Below, piece after piece: positions 6,712-13,145 of a stretch of 62,758 nt of DNA. Position 1 is the stretch's first letter. Each line of letters starts with the position of its first letter. The DNA is from a virus: IMG/VR virus record IMGVR_UViG_3300009551_000014, positions 1 through 62,758 of that record, one strand, 5' to 3'. The notes beneath the pieces were generated by a model that had not been told where the DNA came from, did not search any database, and worked only from the letters and a program-made list of their open reading frames with translations. The position numbers and the translations under genes are program-made.

Positions 6712-7077
6712 TTGGGAACTAACTTCTACGTAGAGAAGACCTCGGATAGTTGTTGCGAGCATTGTACTGCTACAGAGCGCGTCCACATAGGGAAGTCCTC
6801 TATGGGATGGAAGTTCTCTTTTAAAGCTGACCCAGAGTGGGGCCGGGAGCATGCTCTCGTCAACTGGATGGAGTTGGTATATGGTGGTAAGATCGTTGAC
6901 GAGTACGGCGCGGAATGGTCTATGCTTTCTCTTCTGAAAAAGATCATGCTGAAGCAGAATGGCATGTCCCATCTAGTGAACCACGGTCCTAGCATAACTG
7001 GCCCATACTTCGATCCTGTAAAGTACGGTAATTTCGACTGTGGCGGATTCGATTTCTGCGACCAAGAGTTCAGCTAG
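6712..7077 (+). CDS. HIGKSS-type conserved phage protein (121 aa)
   Basis: The protein begins MGTNFYVEK with a C-x2-C pair (SCCEHC), then HIGKSSMGWKFSF and a helical tail with EYGAEWSMLSLLKKIM. The MGTNFY...CxxC...HIGKSSxGWxFSL signature is a widespread phage family of unknown function. TTG at 6712, seven bases after AGGAG, restores the MGTNFY start; the longer frame upstream reads through RNA hairpins. The C-terminus is longer than usual and Cys/Phe rich (FDCGGFDFCDQEF). It is the only protein gene inside the tRNA array, and its stop shares a base with the next tRNA. Confidence 0.8.
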   Translation: MGTNFYVEKTSDSCCEHCTATERVHIGKSSMGWKFSFKADPEWGREHALVNWMELVYGGKIVDEYGAEWSMLSLLKKIMLKQNGMSHLVNHGPSITGPYFDPVKYGNFDCGGFDFCDQEFS

Positions 7078-7149
7078 CCATCTTGCGCTAACGGCAAAGC
7101 GGCTGATCTCAAAAGTCAGTGAATAAGAGTTCGAATCTCTTAGGTGGCA
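7077..7149 (+). tRNA. tRNA-Leu-like (CAA), short variable loop
   Basis: GCCATCT/AGGTGGC acceptor, CGCT/AGCG D-stem, anticodon stem CTGAT/GTCAG with loop CTCAAAA (CAA, reads TTG), variable loop only TGAAT, T-arm AAGAG-TTCGAAT-CTCTT, discriminator A73. Bacterial tRNA-Leu normally has a long variable arm; this one has the class I shape. Its first base overlaps the preceding stop codon. Confidence 0.85.
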
Positions 7150-7151
7150 TC

Positions 7152-7224
7152 GCTGCGATGCGCTAACGGCAAAGCGAGTGGATTTAAACTCCGCTGAATG
7201 AGGGTTCGAATCCCTCTCGCAGCA
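7152..7224 (+). tRNA. tRNA-Leu-like (TAA), short variable loop
   Basis: GCTGCGA/TCGCAGC acceptor, D-arm nearly identical to the previous tRNA, anticodon stem GTGGA/TCCGC with TTTAAAC (TAA, reads TTA), variable loop TGAAT, A73 followed by genomic CCA. It reads TTA, the codon served by bldA in Streptomyces, but lacks the class II variable arm. Confidence 0.87.
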
Positions 7225-7235
7225 CCAAGGTTCTA

Positions 7236-7299
7236 GGTAGGGTACGCTGATAGCTCAAGCCGGTTAAGGCTATCAGTGTGGGCCTGGTAAAGCCCTACC
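7236..7299 (+). ncRNA. Structured RNA candidate F (64 nt)
   Basis: GGTAGGG (7236-7242) closes with CCCTACC (7293-7299); inside is a perfect 8-bp hairpin CTGATAGC/GCTATCAG. It sits between two tRNAs and has no T-arm. Confidence 0.35.
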
Positions 7300-7303
7300 G
7301 CGC

Positions 7304-7379
7304 GGCCCTATAGCCCAATTTTGGCAGAGGCGTCGGATTTAGGTTCCGAAGGTTGTCAGTTCGAGTCTGACTAGGGCTA
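7304..7379 (+). tRNA. tRNA-Leu-like (TAG), short variable loop
   Basis: GGCCCTA/TAGGGCT acceptor, anticodon stem TCGGA/TCCGA with loop TTTAGGT (TAG, reads CTA), variable loop AGGTT, T-arm GTCAG-TTCGAGT-CTGAC, A73. This is the third leucine anticodon in a class I body. Confidence 0.85.
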
Positions 7380-7380
7380 C

Positions 7381-7536
7381 ATGAAGGATGAAGACGGATA
7401 CAATCACGTGTGGGTACCCTGCGAAGAGGGGTGCCCACCCGATTTATATTGTGTAAGATGCTCTTGTGGGGACTACTCATGCGAGTACGCATGCGAGTGG
7501 CAAGAGGAGAACAACAATGTATCGATGGACGACTAA
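7381..7536 (+). CDS. Cys-rich acidic micropeptide (51 aa)
   Basis: Starts two bases after tRNA-Leu(TAG), so no independent ribosome site is visible. Six cysteines occur in a short span (VPCEEGC, CVRCSCGDYSCEYAC) in an otherwise acidic chain, suggesting a small zinc-binding fold. It overlaps the endolysin start in another frame. Its coding status is moderately uncertain. Confidence 0.4.
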   Translation: MKDEDGYNHVWVPCEEGCPPDLYCVRCSCGDYSCEYACEWQEENNNVSMDD

Positions 7537-8362
7537 CGTAGACACCCCCATCCCTGAGGATGGGATTTTAAGCTCAGCGACAATCAAGGCCTTGCAGTAC
7601 GGTCTAGGAGTACCCGACACAGGGCTCTTAGATGTTGGCACTGTCAAGGCCTTGCAATTTTATACTATGGGAGTCGTGCCTTCTCCAGCTGGCATCGTAG
7701 GGCCCGTGACGACAAAAGCTCTGGAGAGCAAGCTAGGCGCCCCCGTAACTGGACAGGTACCGTGGCTACATGCGACGGTCCTGGCACTTCAGCACGCGCT
7801 GAATCAGGGGCAGTGGGGCCTAGGCGTGCCGCCGCCTTCGAGCGGATGGATATCCTCGTCAGGCCTGAACAACAAAACAGGTCTGTCCTTTGCACGCTAC
7901 GTATCCGGGGGCACTATCACCTCTTGGTGTGCCGCAGCTTGCGCAGCGCGGGGTATCACAGACCCTACAGCGGTCAACTACTGGACTGTAGGATGCCACA
8001 CAGCCATCGGACGCGAATCCGGCGGAAACCCGAACGCGTGCAATACCAATGACTCCAATAACGTCACGCCATCGGGCTACTCGATGGTGAATGACTACGG
8101 AGACGGGTATGGTAGCCCCTCGGGCAACCTCGGCGGGCGCCTGGTGAACTATCAGTGCAGCCGAGGCCTACTACAGACCATTCCGCAGACCTTTGCGTCG
8201 AATCACTGCCCTGGAACCTCGAACATGATCTATGACCCTGTGGCCAACATCGCCGCAGCCATGGGTTACGTTGTATCTCGCTATGGGGTGTCCCACGACG
8301 GGCACGACCTAGCGGCCAAGGTCCAACAGTTCGACCCGAACCGTTCTCCTAGGGGTTACTGA
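7517..8362 (+). CDS. Endolysin: peptidoglycan-binding plus SLT-type lytic domain
   Basis: 281 residues from ATG 7517 (GAGGAG upstream); an in-frame GTG at 7466 would add a non-conserved leader. The N-terminal third carries two peptidoglycan-binding-like repeats (LQYGLGVPDTGLLDVGTVKAL, LQHALNQ). The C-terminal domain has the lytic transglycosylase signature: catalytic Glu in GRESGGNPNACN near residue 168, then RGLLQTIPQTFASNH and YDPVANIAAAMGYVVSRYG. No signal peptide is present, so a holin or the membrane protein at 8625 would release it. It resembles the muralytic domain inside the tape measure protein. Confidence 0.85.
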   Translation: MYRWTTNVDTPIPEDGILSSATIKALQYGLGVPDTGLLDVGTVKALQFYTMGVVPSPAGIVGPVTTKALESKLGAPVTGQVPWLHATVLALQHALNQGQWGLGVPPPSSGWISSSGLNNKTGLSFARYVSGGTITSWCAAACAARGITDPTAVNYWTVGCHTAIGRESGGNPNACNTNDSNNVTPSGYSMVNDYGDGYGSPSGNLGGRLVNYQCSRGLLQTIPQTFASNHCPGTSNMIYDPVANIAAAMGYVVSRYGVSHDGHDLAAKVQQFDPNRSPRGY

Positions 8363-8625
8363 TGGCTGACTGGATTGTTGTACTTGCTTGCGGGCACTGG
8401 TTCTCAGAAAGTACCTCGGATGGGCTGGATATCGATCCTAACCAGCGCCGCACGTGTGGACGCCCTGTGCACTTCCCGGGGCAGTACGAAGCAGTAACCC
8501 TACCCGCTGATCTCTTCGAGTGGCCGGATGGCGACACCTACGATATCGGCCGAGTGGACGCAGAACCACTAGCTGACGACGAGGCGTTCGAGGGGAAGCC
8601 GAAGATGCCCGGAGTAGATGACTGA
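8362..8625 (+). CDS. Hypothetical acidic protein (87 aa)
   Basis: Overlaps the endolysin stop by one base (TGATG). It starts MADWIVVLACGHWF, where the CGH pair could bind zinc, then a Pro/Asp/Glu-rich remainder (FEWPDGDTYDIG). No family is recognised. Its place between endolysin and membrane protein suggests a role near lysis, without direct evidence. Confidence 0.65.
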   Translation: MADWIVVLACGHWFSESTSDGLDIDPNQRRTCGRPVHFPGQYEAVTLPADLFEWPDGDTYDIGRVDAEPLADDEAFEGKPKMPGVDD

Positions 8626-8885
8626 TGTGGATAGCGCACCTGCTCGGCATAGACAACGTATCAGGATACTGGTACGGATTTTGGTCTGGCTTTGCCGGGT
8701 GCCTTCCCATGTTCGGGGCCTGGTATACCCTGGCCCGCAAACACAACTGCCATGCGAGAGGATGTATGCGCGTGGGGAGGCATGCTGTGGAAGGCACTAC
8801 ATACGTAGTGTGCAGGAAACACCACCCGGACGATCACAAGACAGCTGAAGAAATTGGTCAAGCTTACAGAGAGGCTAACCAGTGA
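8625..8885 (+). CDS. Membrane protein with C-terminal Cys/His motif, holin candidate
   Basis: 86 residues. Residues about 1-37 are hydrophobic (HLLGIDNVSGYWYGFWSGFAG then LPMFGAWYTLA) and form one or two membrane segments. The C-terminal part has HNCHARGCMRVGRH and VVCRKHHPDD, a C/H-rich zinc-like motif. This arrangement recurs in actinophages beside endolysins and is usually annotated as a membrane or holin-like protein. Start and stop overlap both neighbours (TGATG and GTGA). Confidence 0.7.
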   Translation: MWIAHLLGIDNVSGYWYGFWSGFAGCLPMFGAWYTLARKHNCHARGCMRVGRHAVEGTTYVVCRKHHPDDHKTAEEIGQAYREANQ

Positions 8886-9172
8886 GTGTTCCCGTAAACT
8901 GGGTCAAGATCACCGAGGTTGGAGAGTGGGACTACAGTTGGTCTATCTCAAGGGTGTATCAAGACACTACTTCAGGGTTCTTCTTTGTCCTGCACGACTC
9001 AGGATGCTCTTGTAGCGTCTTCGAAGAAGACGATGCCGAGCAGTCGGGGCCCTTTACCGGAGCGGTGGAGGTCATTCAAGGCATGACATCACATTACGGT
9101 TTGTCTGTAGACGAGGTAGTCTCAGTGCTAACCGCTGTAGACAAGGCTGCACAGGAGTACAAATGGCGCTAA
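8882..9172 (+). CDS. Hypothetical protein (96 aa)
   Basis: GTG start in a four-base overlap. An N-terminal beta-rich region (WVKITEVGEWDYSWSISRVY) has a Cys pair in GCSCSVFEEDD, and the C-terminal half is helical (VDEVVSVLTAVDKAAQEY). This resembles small phage proteins with a conserved SCSxxE-type motif; no function is assigned. Confidence 0.65.
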   Translation: MSVPVNWVKITEVGEWDYSWSISRVYQDTTSGFFFVLHDSGCSCSVFEEDDAEQSGPFTGAVEVIQGMTSHYGLSVDEVVSVLTAVDKAAQEYKWR

Positions 9173-9447
9173 GTGAACACCCCGGTTTCAGCGAACGAGT
9201 ATTCGTGCTCGCAGGTTCATACTCTGAGTATGTGTACTATAAGGCTAATCGGGCCGTCCCCCACAACTCAATCCACATCACCCATTGGTCGAAGCTGATG
9301 GGGATTGAACGGGGGACTGCGGACCTGGTTAAGGTGGGAACGTGGGACGAGCGCCCATACCGGGACATTGTGGAAATTCTAGATATCTGCCGGTCTAGGC
9401 AGATGAGGGAAGTTCCTCCTTTGAGGGAAGTCACTGCGTGGCATTGA
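9163..9447 (+). CDS. Hypothetical protein (94 aa)
   Basis: Overlaps the previous gene by ten bases. Features are VFVLAGSYSEYVYYKANR near the start and a basic C-terminal half with ILDICRSRQMREVPPL. Similar small proteins occur in actinophages, but no function is known. A promoter motif begins at its stop codon. Confidence 0.65.
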   Translation: MALSEHPGFSERVFVLAGSYSEYVYYKANRAVPHNSIHITHWSKLMGIERGTADLVKVGTWDERPYRDIVEILDICRSRQMREVPPLREVTAWH

Positions 9448-9472
9448 CAGATGCTGCCAGGTCAGCTAGGCT
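9444..9472 (+). promoter_or_regulatory. Putative promoter in a 118-bp gap
   Basis: TTGACA at 9444-9449, 17-base spacer, TAGGCT at 9467-9472, in one of the few gaps of this arm. It would restart transcription for 9566 onward. Confidence 0.5.
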
Positions 9473-9565
9473 CTAGCCATACAGAAGATATACGGCAGCC
9501 GGACAGGTACCGCGTAGAGGTGCTGGGAAGTGAAGCCTGTCCACCCCTTAATCGGAGGAGAGACG

Positions 9566-9718
9566 ATGGGGCAGACCTACACCGTGTGGTTTCGCAATGG
9601 CCTGGGTAACGAGTGTGTATTCGTGTCCTCCGTGCCTGGTGAGAGGCTGGCGGACAACATCGTAATGGCACTCATGCAAGAGGATTTCGTGCGAGATGCT
9701 TGGTATGAGGAGGACTGA
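9566..9718 (+). CDS. Hypothetical protein (50 aa)
   Basis: ATG 9566 follows GGAGGAG, the strongest ribosome site in the region, and is preferred over the in-frame GTG at 9530. The short beta-rich sequence includes MGQTYTVWFRNGLGNECVFV and ends in acidic WYEED. No family recognised. Confidence 0.6.
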   Translation: MGQTYTVWFRNGLGNECVFVSSVPGERLADNIVMALMQEDFVRDAWYEED

Positions 9719-9972
9719 TGACCGAGTGGCTTCACACAGTGGATGTATCAGAGTATTTTCACAATGCCTCCATGACCTTTCCGGAGAAGCGAGACGCGAT
9801 TGTTGCGACTCTGGCCAACTCTAGCTGGCTTGTCGCAACGGATCATTTCAGCGACTTGTACGAGCTTATCGTCGAACTCAGTGAAACCACCCATCCGACA
9901 GATTTTGACATGGTGTGGGACTCTGTATACGATCTGGCAGATTTCGAAAGAACATGGATCAACACTCGATGA
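9718..9972 (+). CDS. Hypothetical acidic protein (84 aa)
   Basis: TGATG overlap with the preceding gene. Predicted mostly helical with many Asp and aromatic residues (DFDMVWDSVYDLADFERTW). No family is recognised; the acidic character would suit a DNA mimic, but that is speculation. Confidence 0.6.
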   Translation: MTEWLHTVDVSEYFHNASMTFPEKRDAIVATLANSSWLVATDHFSDLYELIVELSETTHPTDFDMVWDSVYDLADFERTWINTR

Positions 9973-10259
9973 AGATCAAAAAGAAAGTTCGCGAGCGCAA
10001 ACCCATCGTCTCTTACACCCTCGCCCTGTCTCGGTATGAGGCGGAAGTACTTCACAACTTGCTAGAGGCGCACGTGGATTGCGAAAAGGCCCCGACACTT
10101 GAAAGCATGCGCGTCAACCTAAAGGACGCGCTGACTGAGAACACCAGCGAAAATCAGGTGTTCCCTCAACTCATCAGATTGATGAGCGACAATGGGCGGT
10201 ATGCCCTCGTTCGCGAACCGAAGTTCCACAAAAAAGGAGAGTTTAACTACGATGGCTGA
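9969..10259 (+). CDS. Hypothetical protein (96 aa)
   Basis: ATGA overlap fixes the start at 9969. The first 15 residues are strongly basic (MKIKKKVRERKP), then a helical region LSRYEAEVLHNLLEAHVDC. It could be a small nucleic-acid-binding protein; no family recognised. Confidence 0.6.
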   Translation: MKIKKKVRERKPIVSYTLALSRYEAEVLHNLLEAHVDCEKAPTLESMRVNLKDALTENTSENQVFPQLIRLMSDNGRYALVREPKFHKKGEFNYDG

Positions 10260-10587
10260 TGATCTCAAGGCGTATGTTATGAACGATGCTCTTTGGACTG
10301 ATCAAATGCTGAAAAGCGTCTATGGTAGGCGCTCCGCTAAGCTTGACGTAGACGCTGTGGTGACCCTAGACATTGCTGTGTCTAAGTTCGGCCCTGTCAC
10401 AGTCGCTCAGCTGACTTCTCCGCCGCCGCACAACAACGTGTACCGAGGATGGGCCAAGAAATCCAAGGAAGACAAGAACAACCCTTCGGCTGGCACCTCT
10501 CTAGCGGTAGCCAGAGCCCTGCAACACTACGTGAACGCTCTAGAATCCGAAGCGAACCGGCTGACCAATGAGCAACCGTCAGACTGA
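10252..10587 (+). CDS. Hypothetical protein (111 aa)
   Basis: ATG 10252 follows AAAGGAGAG and is chosen over an upstream in-frame start that overlaps the previous gene by more. It has a helix-rich N-terminal half (LKAYVMNDALWTDQMLKSVYG) and a central FGPVTVAQLTSPPPHNNVYRG. It is compatible with a small winged-helix or HTH-like fold, but no motif is decisive. Confidence 0.6.
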   Translation: MADDLKAYVMNDALWTDQMLKSVYGRRSAKLDVDAVVTLDIAVSKFGPVTVAQLTSPPPHNNVYRGWAKKSKEDKNNPSAGTSLAVARALQHYVNALESEANRLTNEQPSD

Positions 10588-10813
10588 AAGCGTTGAGTAT
10601 TTGGTGGAACGCGTAAAGAAGGCGCTCCACCTACTCGGTGACACGGACATCATGTATGAGGACAATGATGCCCATATCAGGGTGTACCACCGGCTAGGAC
10701 ATGCGAATGTGTACTCTATCAGGAGGAACGGCCGTCCCACATGGGCCATAGATCTTTACTCGGGAACCGATTACGTGCCTTTTCACACCGAATACGTAGA
10801 AAAGTCCCGCTAG
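10568..10813 (+). CDS. Hypothetical protein (81 aa)
   Basis: Overlaps the upstream gene by 20 bases. The N-terminal helix VEYLVERVKKALHLLG is followed by a beta-rich part (HIRVYHRLGHANVYSIRR). No family recognised. The next reading frame has no obvious start of its own, so a fusion by frameshift is possible. Confidence 0.6.
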   Translation: MSNRQTESVEYLVERVKKALHLLGDTDIMYEDNDAHIRVYHRLGHANVYSIRRNGRPTWAIDLYSGTDYVPFHTEYVEKSR

Positions 10814-11097
10814 AGAGACAAAAGCCTGACTACAGCCTGATAGAACGGCTGGAACACGAATTAGGGTACGATGACTGTGAGTTTTCGGACGCGCCATGTG
10901 CTAAAACCCTGCAAAAACCTCCTCCACACCTCCGCGAAATGCTCCCGGGCGGGTATTGGGTTCACTTATCGCAGTGTTGGTGTCAGGAGACGGTGCAAAT
11001 AGACGTCACAACCCTGTCAGACAGGTTTAGACGAGTAATTGAACATCGTTTTGACCCTGAGTACTACAAAAACCTACCAACTGAATGGGTTCCCTGA
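10741..11097 (+). CDS. Hypothetical protein, start unclear
   Basis: The frame is open to 11097. Its first ATG (10741) lies deep inside the preceding gene and lacks a ribosome site, and no ATG, GTG or TTG occurs in frame between 10800 and 10935. The convincing part begins near 10815 (DYSLIERLEHELGYDD) and contains CEFSDAPC and QCWCQETV, four cysteines that may bind zinc. Options are the deep-overlap ATG, a non-standard start, or a -1 frameshift from the gene at 10568. Confidence 0.45.
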   Translation: MGHRSLLGNRLRAFSHRIRRKVPLERQKPDYSLIERLEHELGYDDCEFSDAPCAKTLQKPPPHLREMLPGGYWVHLSQCWCQETVQIDVTTLSDRFRRVIEHRFDPEYYKNLPTEWVP

Positions 11098-11870
11098 TGT
11101 CAAAAACCGGTAAGAAGCTCGGAAAGCTGGCCCCTCACGTACCTTCGGGGCTTAAAACACTTACACACTACCTTACGGCACCGCTTCCTGCCCCTCCTTC
11201 GTGGATGCATTATGGCGGATTGGTCGCAAACTACCCATATTACGGGAACGACCGCTACGGGGACTGTGTAACGGCGGCAATCGGCCATCAAGAGCAGTTG
11301 TACGCCGCTCTGACCAAGGCCCTCGCGTCAGGTTGGGTCCCTGGCACGTTTTACGGTCCCAAGTACAGCATCACCTCGCCCACAAACACTCAAGTAGTGG
11401 CCGAGTACCTGAAATTGACCGGGGGCGCGGATTCAGGACTCGTCATCAGTGACACTATGTGGGTGTGGCAGCGTACAGGGCTCTGGGGAGACAAAATCAG
11501 TGCCTTCACTCACGTTAATTGGAAAAACCACACCCTCGTCAAGCAAGCCGTAGCCTTCTATGGCAGCGCACACATGGGTTTGCAGCTTCCCGCCAACGCC
11601 GAGACTCAATTCGACGCTAACCAGCCTTGGACTCTGGTGCCCGGATGGCAGAGTATCAAGAACTGGGGCGGGCATGCCGTACCGGTAGTCAGTTATGATG
11701 CCAATTGGCTGTACGTGGTCACCTGGGGGCGCATCCAGCGCATGTCCTGGGATTACATGGACGCCTACGCGGATGAGATGTGGGTAGTCATTGACGATAA
11801 GGTCTCGGCCCTAGGAGGGTTGGACAACATCAATATCTCACAGCTTCAAGCGGATTTGGTGACAGTATGA
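11097..11870 (+). CDS. Papain-fold (C1/C39-like) cysteine peptidase-like protein
   Basis: 257 residues from the ATG that overlaps the preceding TGA. YGDCVTAAIGHQ places a cysteine at residue 57 in a typical nucleophile helix start. GGHAVPVVSYD supplies a histidine near residue 192 and WLYVVTWG the strand after it, the order of a papain-like Cys-His dyad. Ala/Pro-rich segments flank the domain. No signal peptide. It could be a peptidase or an inactive relative; the acceptor is unknown, and cleavage of host or virion proteins or peptidoglycan stems are all possible. Confidence 0.6.
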   Translation: MSKTGKKLGKLAPHVPSGLKTLTHYLTAPLPAPPSWMHYGGLVANYPYYGNDRYGDCVTAAIGHQEQLYAALTKALASGWVPGTFYGPKYSITSPTNTQVVAEYLKLTGGADSGLVISDTMWVWQRTGLWGDKISAFTHVNWKNHTLVKQAVAFYGSAHMGLQLPANAETQFDANQPWTLVPGWQSIKNWGGHAVPVVSYDANWLYVVTWGRIQRMSWDYMDAYADEMWVVIDDKVSALGGLDNINISQLQADLVTV

Positions 11871-11983
11871 GCATATCAGGTATCGTAGCCCTCAGTATTC
11901 TGGCTGCTATCGCAGTGCCCGTGTTGATCGCACTGCTATGGCCACAAAAGCGCCAGGACGCAGAACCGCATCGCGATTGGTAA
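11867..11983 (+). CDS. Single-pass membrane micropeptide (38 aa)
   Basis: ATGA overlap with the peptidase-like gene. The sequence begins MSISGIVALSILAAIAVPVL, one transmembrane helix of about 22 residues, and ends with a charged QKRQDAEPHRDW tail. Tight coupling to the upstream gene suggests they may act together. Confidence 0.6.
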   Translation: MSISGIVALSILAAIAVPVLIALLWPQKRQDAEPHRDW

Positions 11984-11989
11984 TACCTC

Positions 11990-12196
11990 ATGCCCAACCT
12001 GCAAGCTTTTCAGCCCACTGAGACACACCACAAGGGCGACAAGTTCAAGGACGCTCTTGGCTGGCGGTACGAGATCGTAGGAGTGTCCACATGGCTAGGT
12101 GGTCGCCTCTGGTACCCGGTCAAGGTCTGGACAAAAGCGGGGGACGTATGGCAGGCTCTATCTGACTGGCACCTCGATCAATTGGAACCCCTCTGA
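11990..12196 (+). CDS. Hypothetical protein (68 aa)
   Basis: Short beta-rich sequence with many Trp (WRYEIVGVSTWLGGRLWYPV, DWHLDQLEPL), similar in feel to small SH3-like phage proteins. Overlaps the next ATG by one base (TGATG). No family recognised. Confidence 0.6.
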   Translation: MPNLQAFQPTETHHKGDKFKDALGWRYEIVGVSTWLGGRLWYPVKVWTKAGDVWQALSDWHLDQLEPL

Positions 12197-12648
12197 TGCA
12201 GCACCTCCCGCATGCCATCATCTACGACATGGACGGTACCCTCGTAGACGTGTCGGGCATCCGCCACTACGTTCTACAGCGCGAGAGGAATTTCGACGCC
12301 TTTCACACCGAGAGTGTAGACTGCCCTCCTAACCGCTGGGTGGTGGCTTCTGCGCGGGACAACCACATGAAGGGTTACAAGATCCTGATTGTGACGGCTC
12401 GCTCCGCCAAATACCGTCACCACACGGCGTGGTGGCTCGCCCTCAACGGCGTGCCCTCTGATGCGCTATACATGCGAGCCAACGGGGACAACCGACCGGA
12501 CGCGTACGTGAAGGAAGACATCCTGAAGAAAATCAGGTCTCAGTACAACGTGCGGGAAGCCTATGATGACAACCCTGTCATCATTTCGGTATGGTTGAGA
12601 GAGGGCATTCCCGTCATCGGGGTGCCTGGATGGAAGTATGGGCAGTGA
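12196..12648 (+). CDS. HAD-family phosphatase, polynucleotide kinase 3'-phosphatase-like
   Basis: 150 residues. Motif I DMDGTLVD gives the nucleophile Asp11 and Asp13; motif II is ILIVTARSAKYRH; MRANGDNRPDAYVKEDIL and EAYDDNPVIISVW match the later motifs of the phosphatase half of T4 polynucleotide kinase. The kinase P-loop half is absent. Known relatives remove 3'-phosphates from cleaved RNA or DNA ends. In a phage with a tRNA array, tRNA-end repair is a plausible job, but no RNA ligase is visible. Confidence 0.75.
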   Translation: MQHLPHAIIYDMDGTLVDVSGIRHYVLQRERNFDAFHTESVDCPPNRWVVASARDNHMKGYKILIVTARSAKYRHHTAWWLALNGVPSDALYMRANGDNRPDAYVKEDILKKIRSQYNVREAYDDNPVIISVWLREGIPVIGVPGWKYGQ

Positions 12649-12666
12649 TAAAGAAAGGATGCCCTC

Positions 12667-12732
12667 ATGACTATACCCACCCTCCTCATCATTGTTGTTA
12701 TCATCGCTATCGTTCTTCTCCTGGTCCGGTGA
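12667..12732 (+). CDS. Membrane micropeptide (21 aa)
   Basis: ATG after AAAGGA; the peptide is almost entirely one hydrophobic helix (MTIPTLLIIVVIIAIVLLLV) ending in Arg. It is one of at least five single-helix micropeptides in the plus arm. Function unknown. Confidence 0.5.
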   Translation: MTIPTLLIIVVIIAIVLLLVR

Positions 12733-12739
12733 TCAATAC

Positions 12740-12937
12740 ATGCAGCGCTACCGGATATACTCGGCAAAGACCGGGTGGCCCGGTGAAGAGAAAAGACAGT
12801 GGTTCGTGTTGCGGACCCATGAAGGACCCTGCTATCACCCGTACTGTAAAAGGCTGATGTTTACAGTATCAGCCTGGCGCAAAGCCATGGACATAGCAGA
12901 CGTCATGATCCGTCGAGACGTGTTGGAGAACATGTAG
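12740..12937 (+). CDS. Hypothetical protein (65 aa), paralogue of next gene
   Basis: The ATG at 12740 follows the previous stop by seven bases. RYRIYSAKTGWPGEEKRQWF near the start and TVSAWRKAMDIADVMIRRD near the end align with the next gene. The two are tandem duplicates of a small alpha/beta protein of unknown function. Confidence 0.6.
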   Translation: MQRYRIYSAKTGWPGEEKRQWFVLRTHEGPCYHPYCKRLMFTVSAWRKAMDIADVMIRRDVLENM

Positions 12938-12938
12938 C

Positions 12939-13145
12939 ATGAGTGCCAACCGCTACCATATCTACTCGGCCACAGAGAACTGGCCTAGCCATCGAGGGCG
13001 CCAATTCTGGTGTGTGGCACGCGAGCGCGCCGAAACCGAGTTCGCTACAGAGCACTTGCTACTGCTGACCGTACACACGTGGGAGCTTGCCATGAAGGCA
13101 GCCAACATCCTGATCAAGGCCGACATAACGGAGAGGCGAGTATGA
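12939..13145 (+). CDS. Hypothetical protein (68 aa), paralogue of previous gene
   Basis: RYHIYSATENWPSHRGRQFW and TVHTWELAMKAANILIKAD match the corresponding segments of the upstream gene, showing a tandem duplication that has diverged to roughly 40% identity by eye. Overlaps the next gene (ATGA). Confidence 0.62.
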   Translation: MSANRYHIYSATENWPSHRGRQFWCVARERAETEFATEHLLLLTVHTWELAMKAANILIKADITERRV

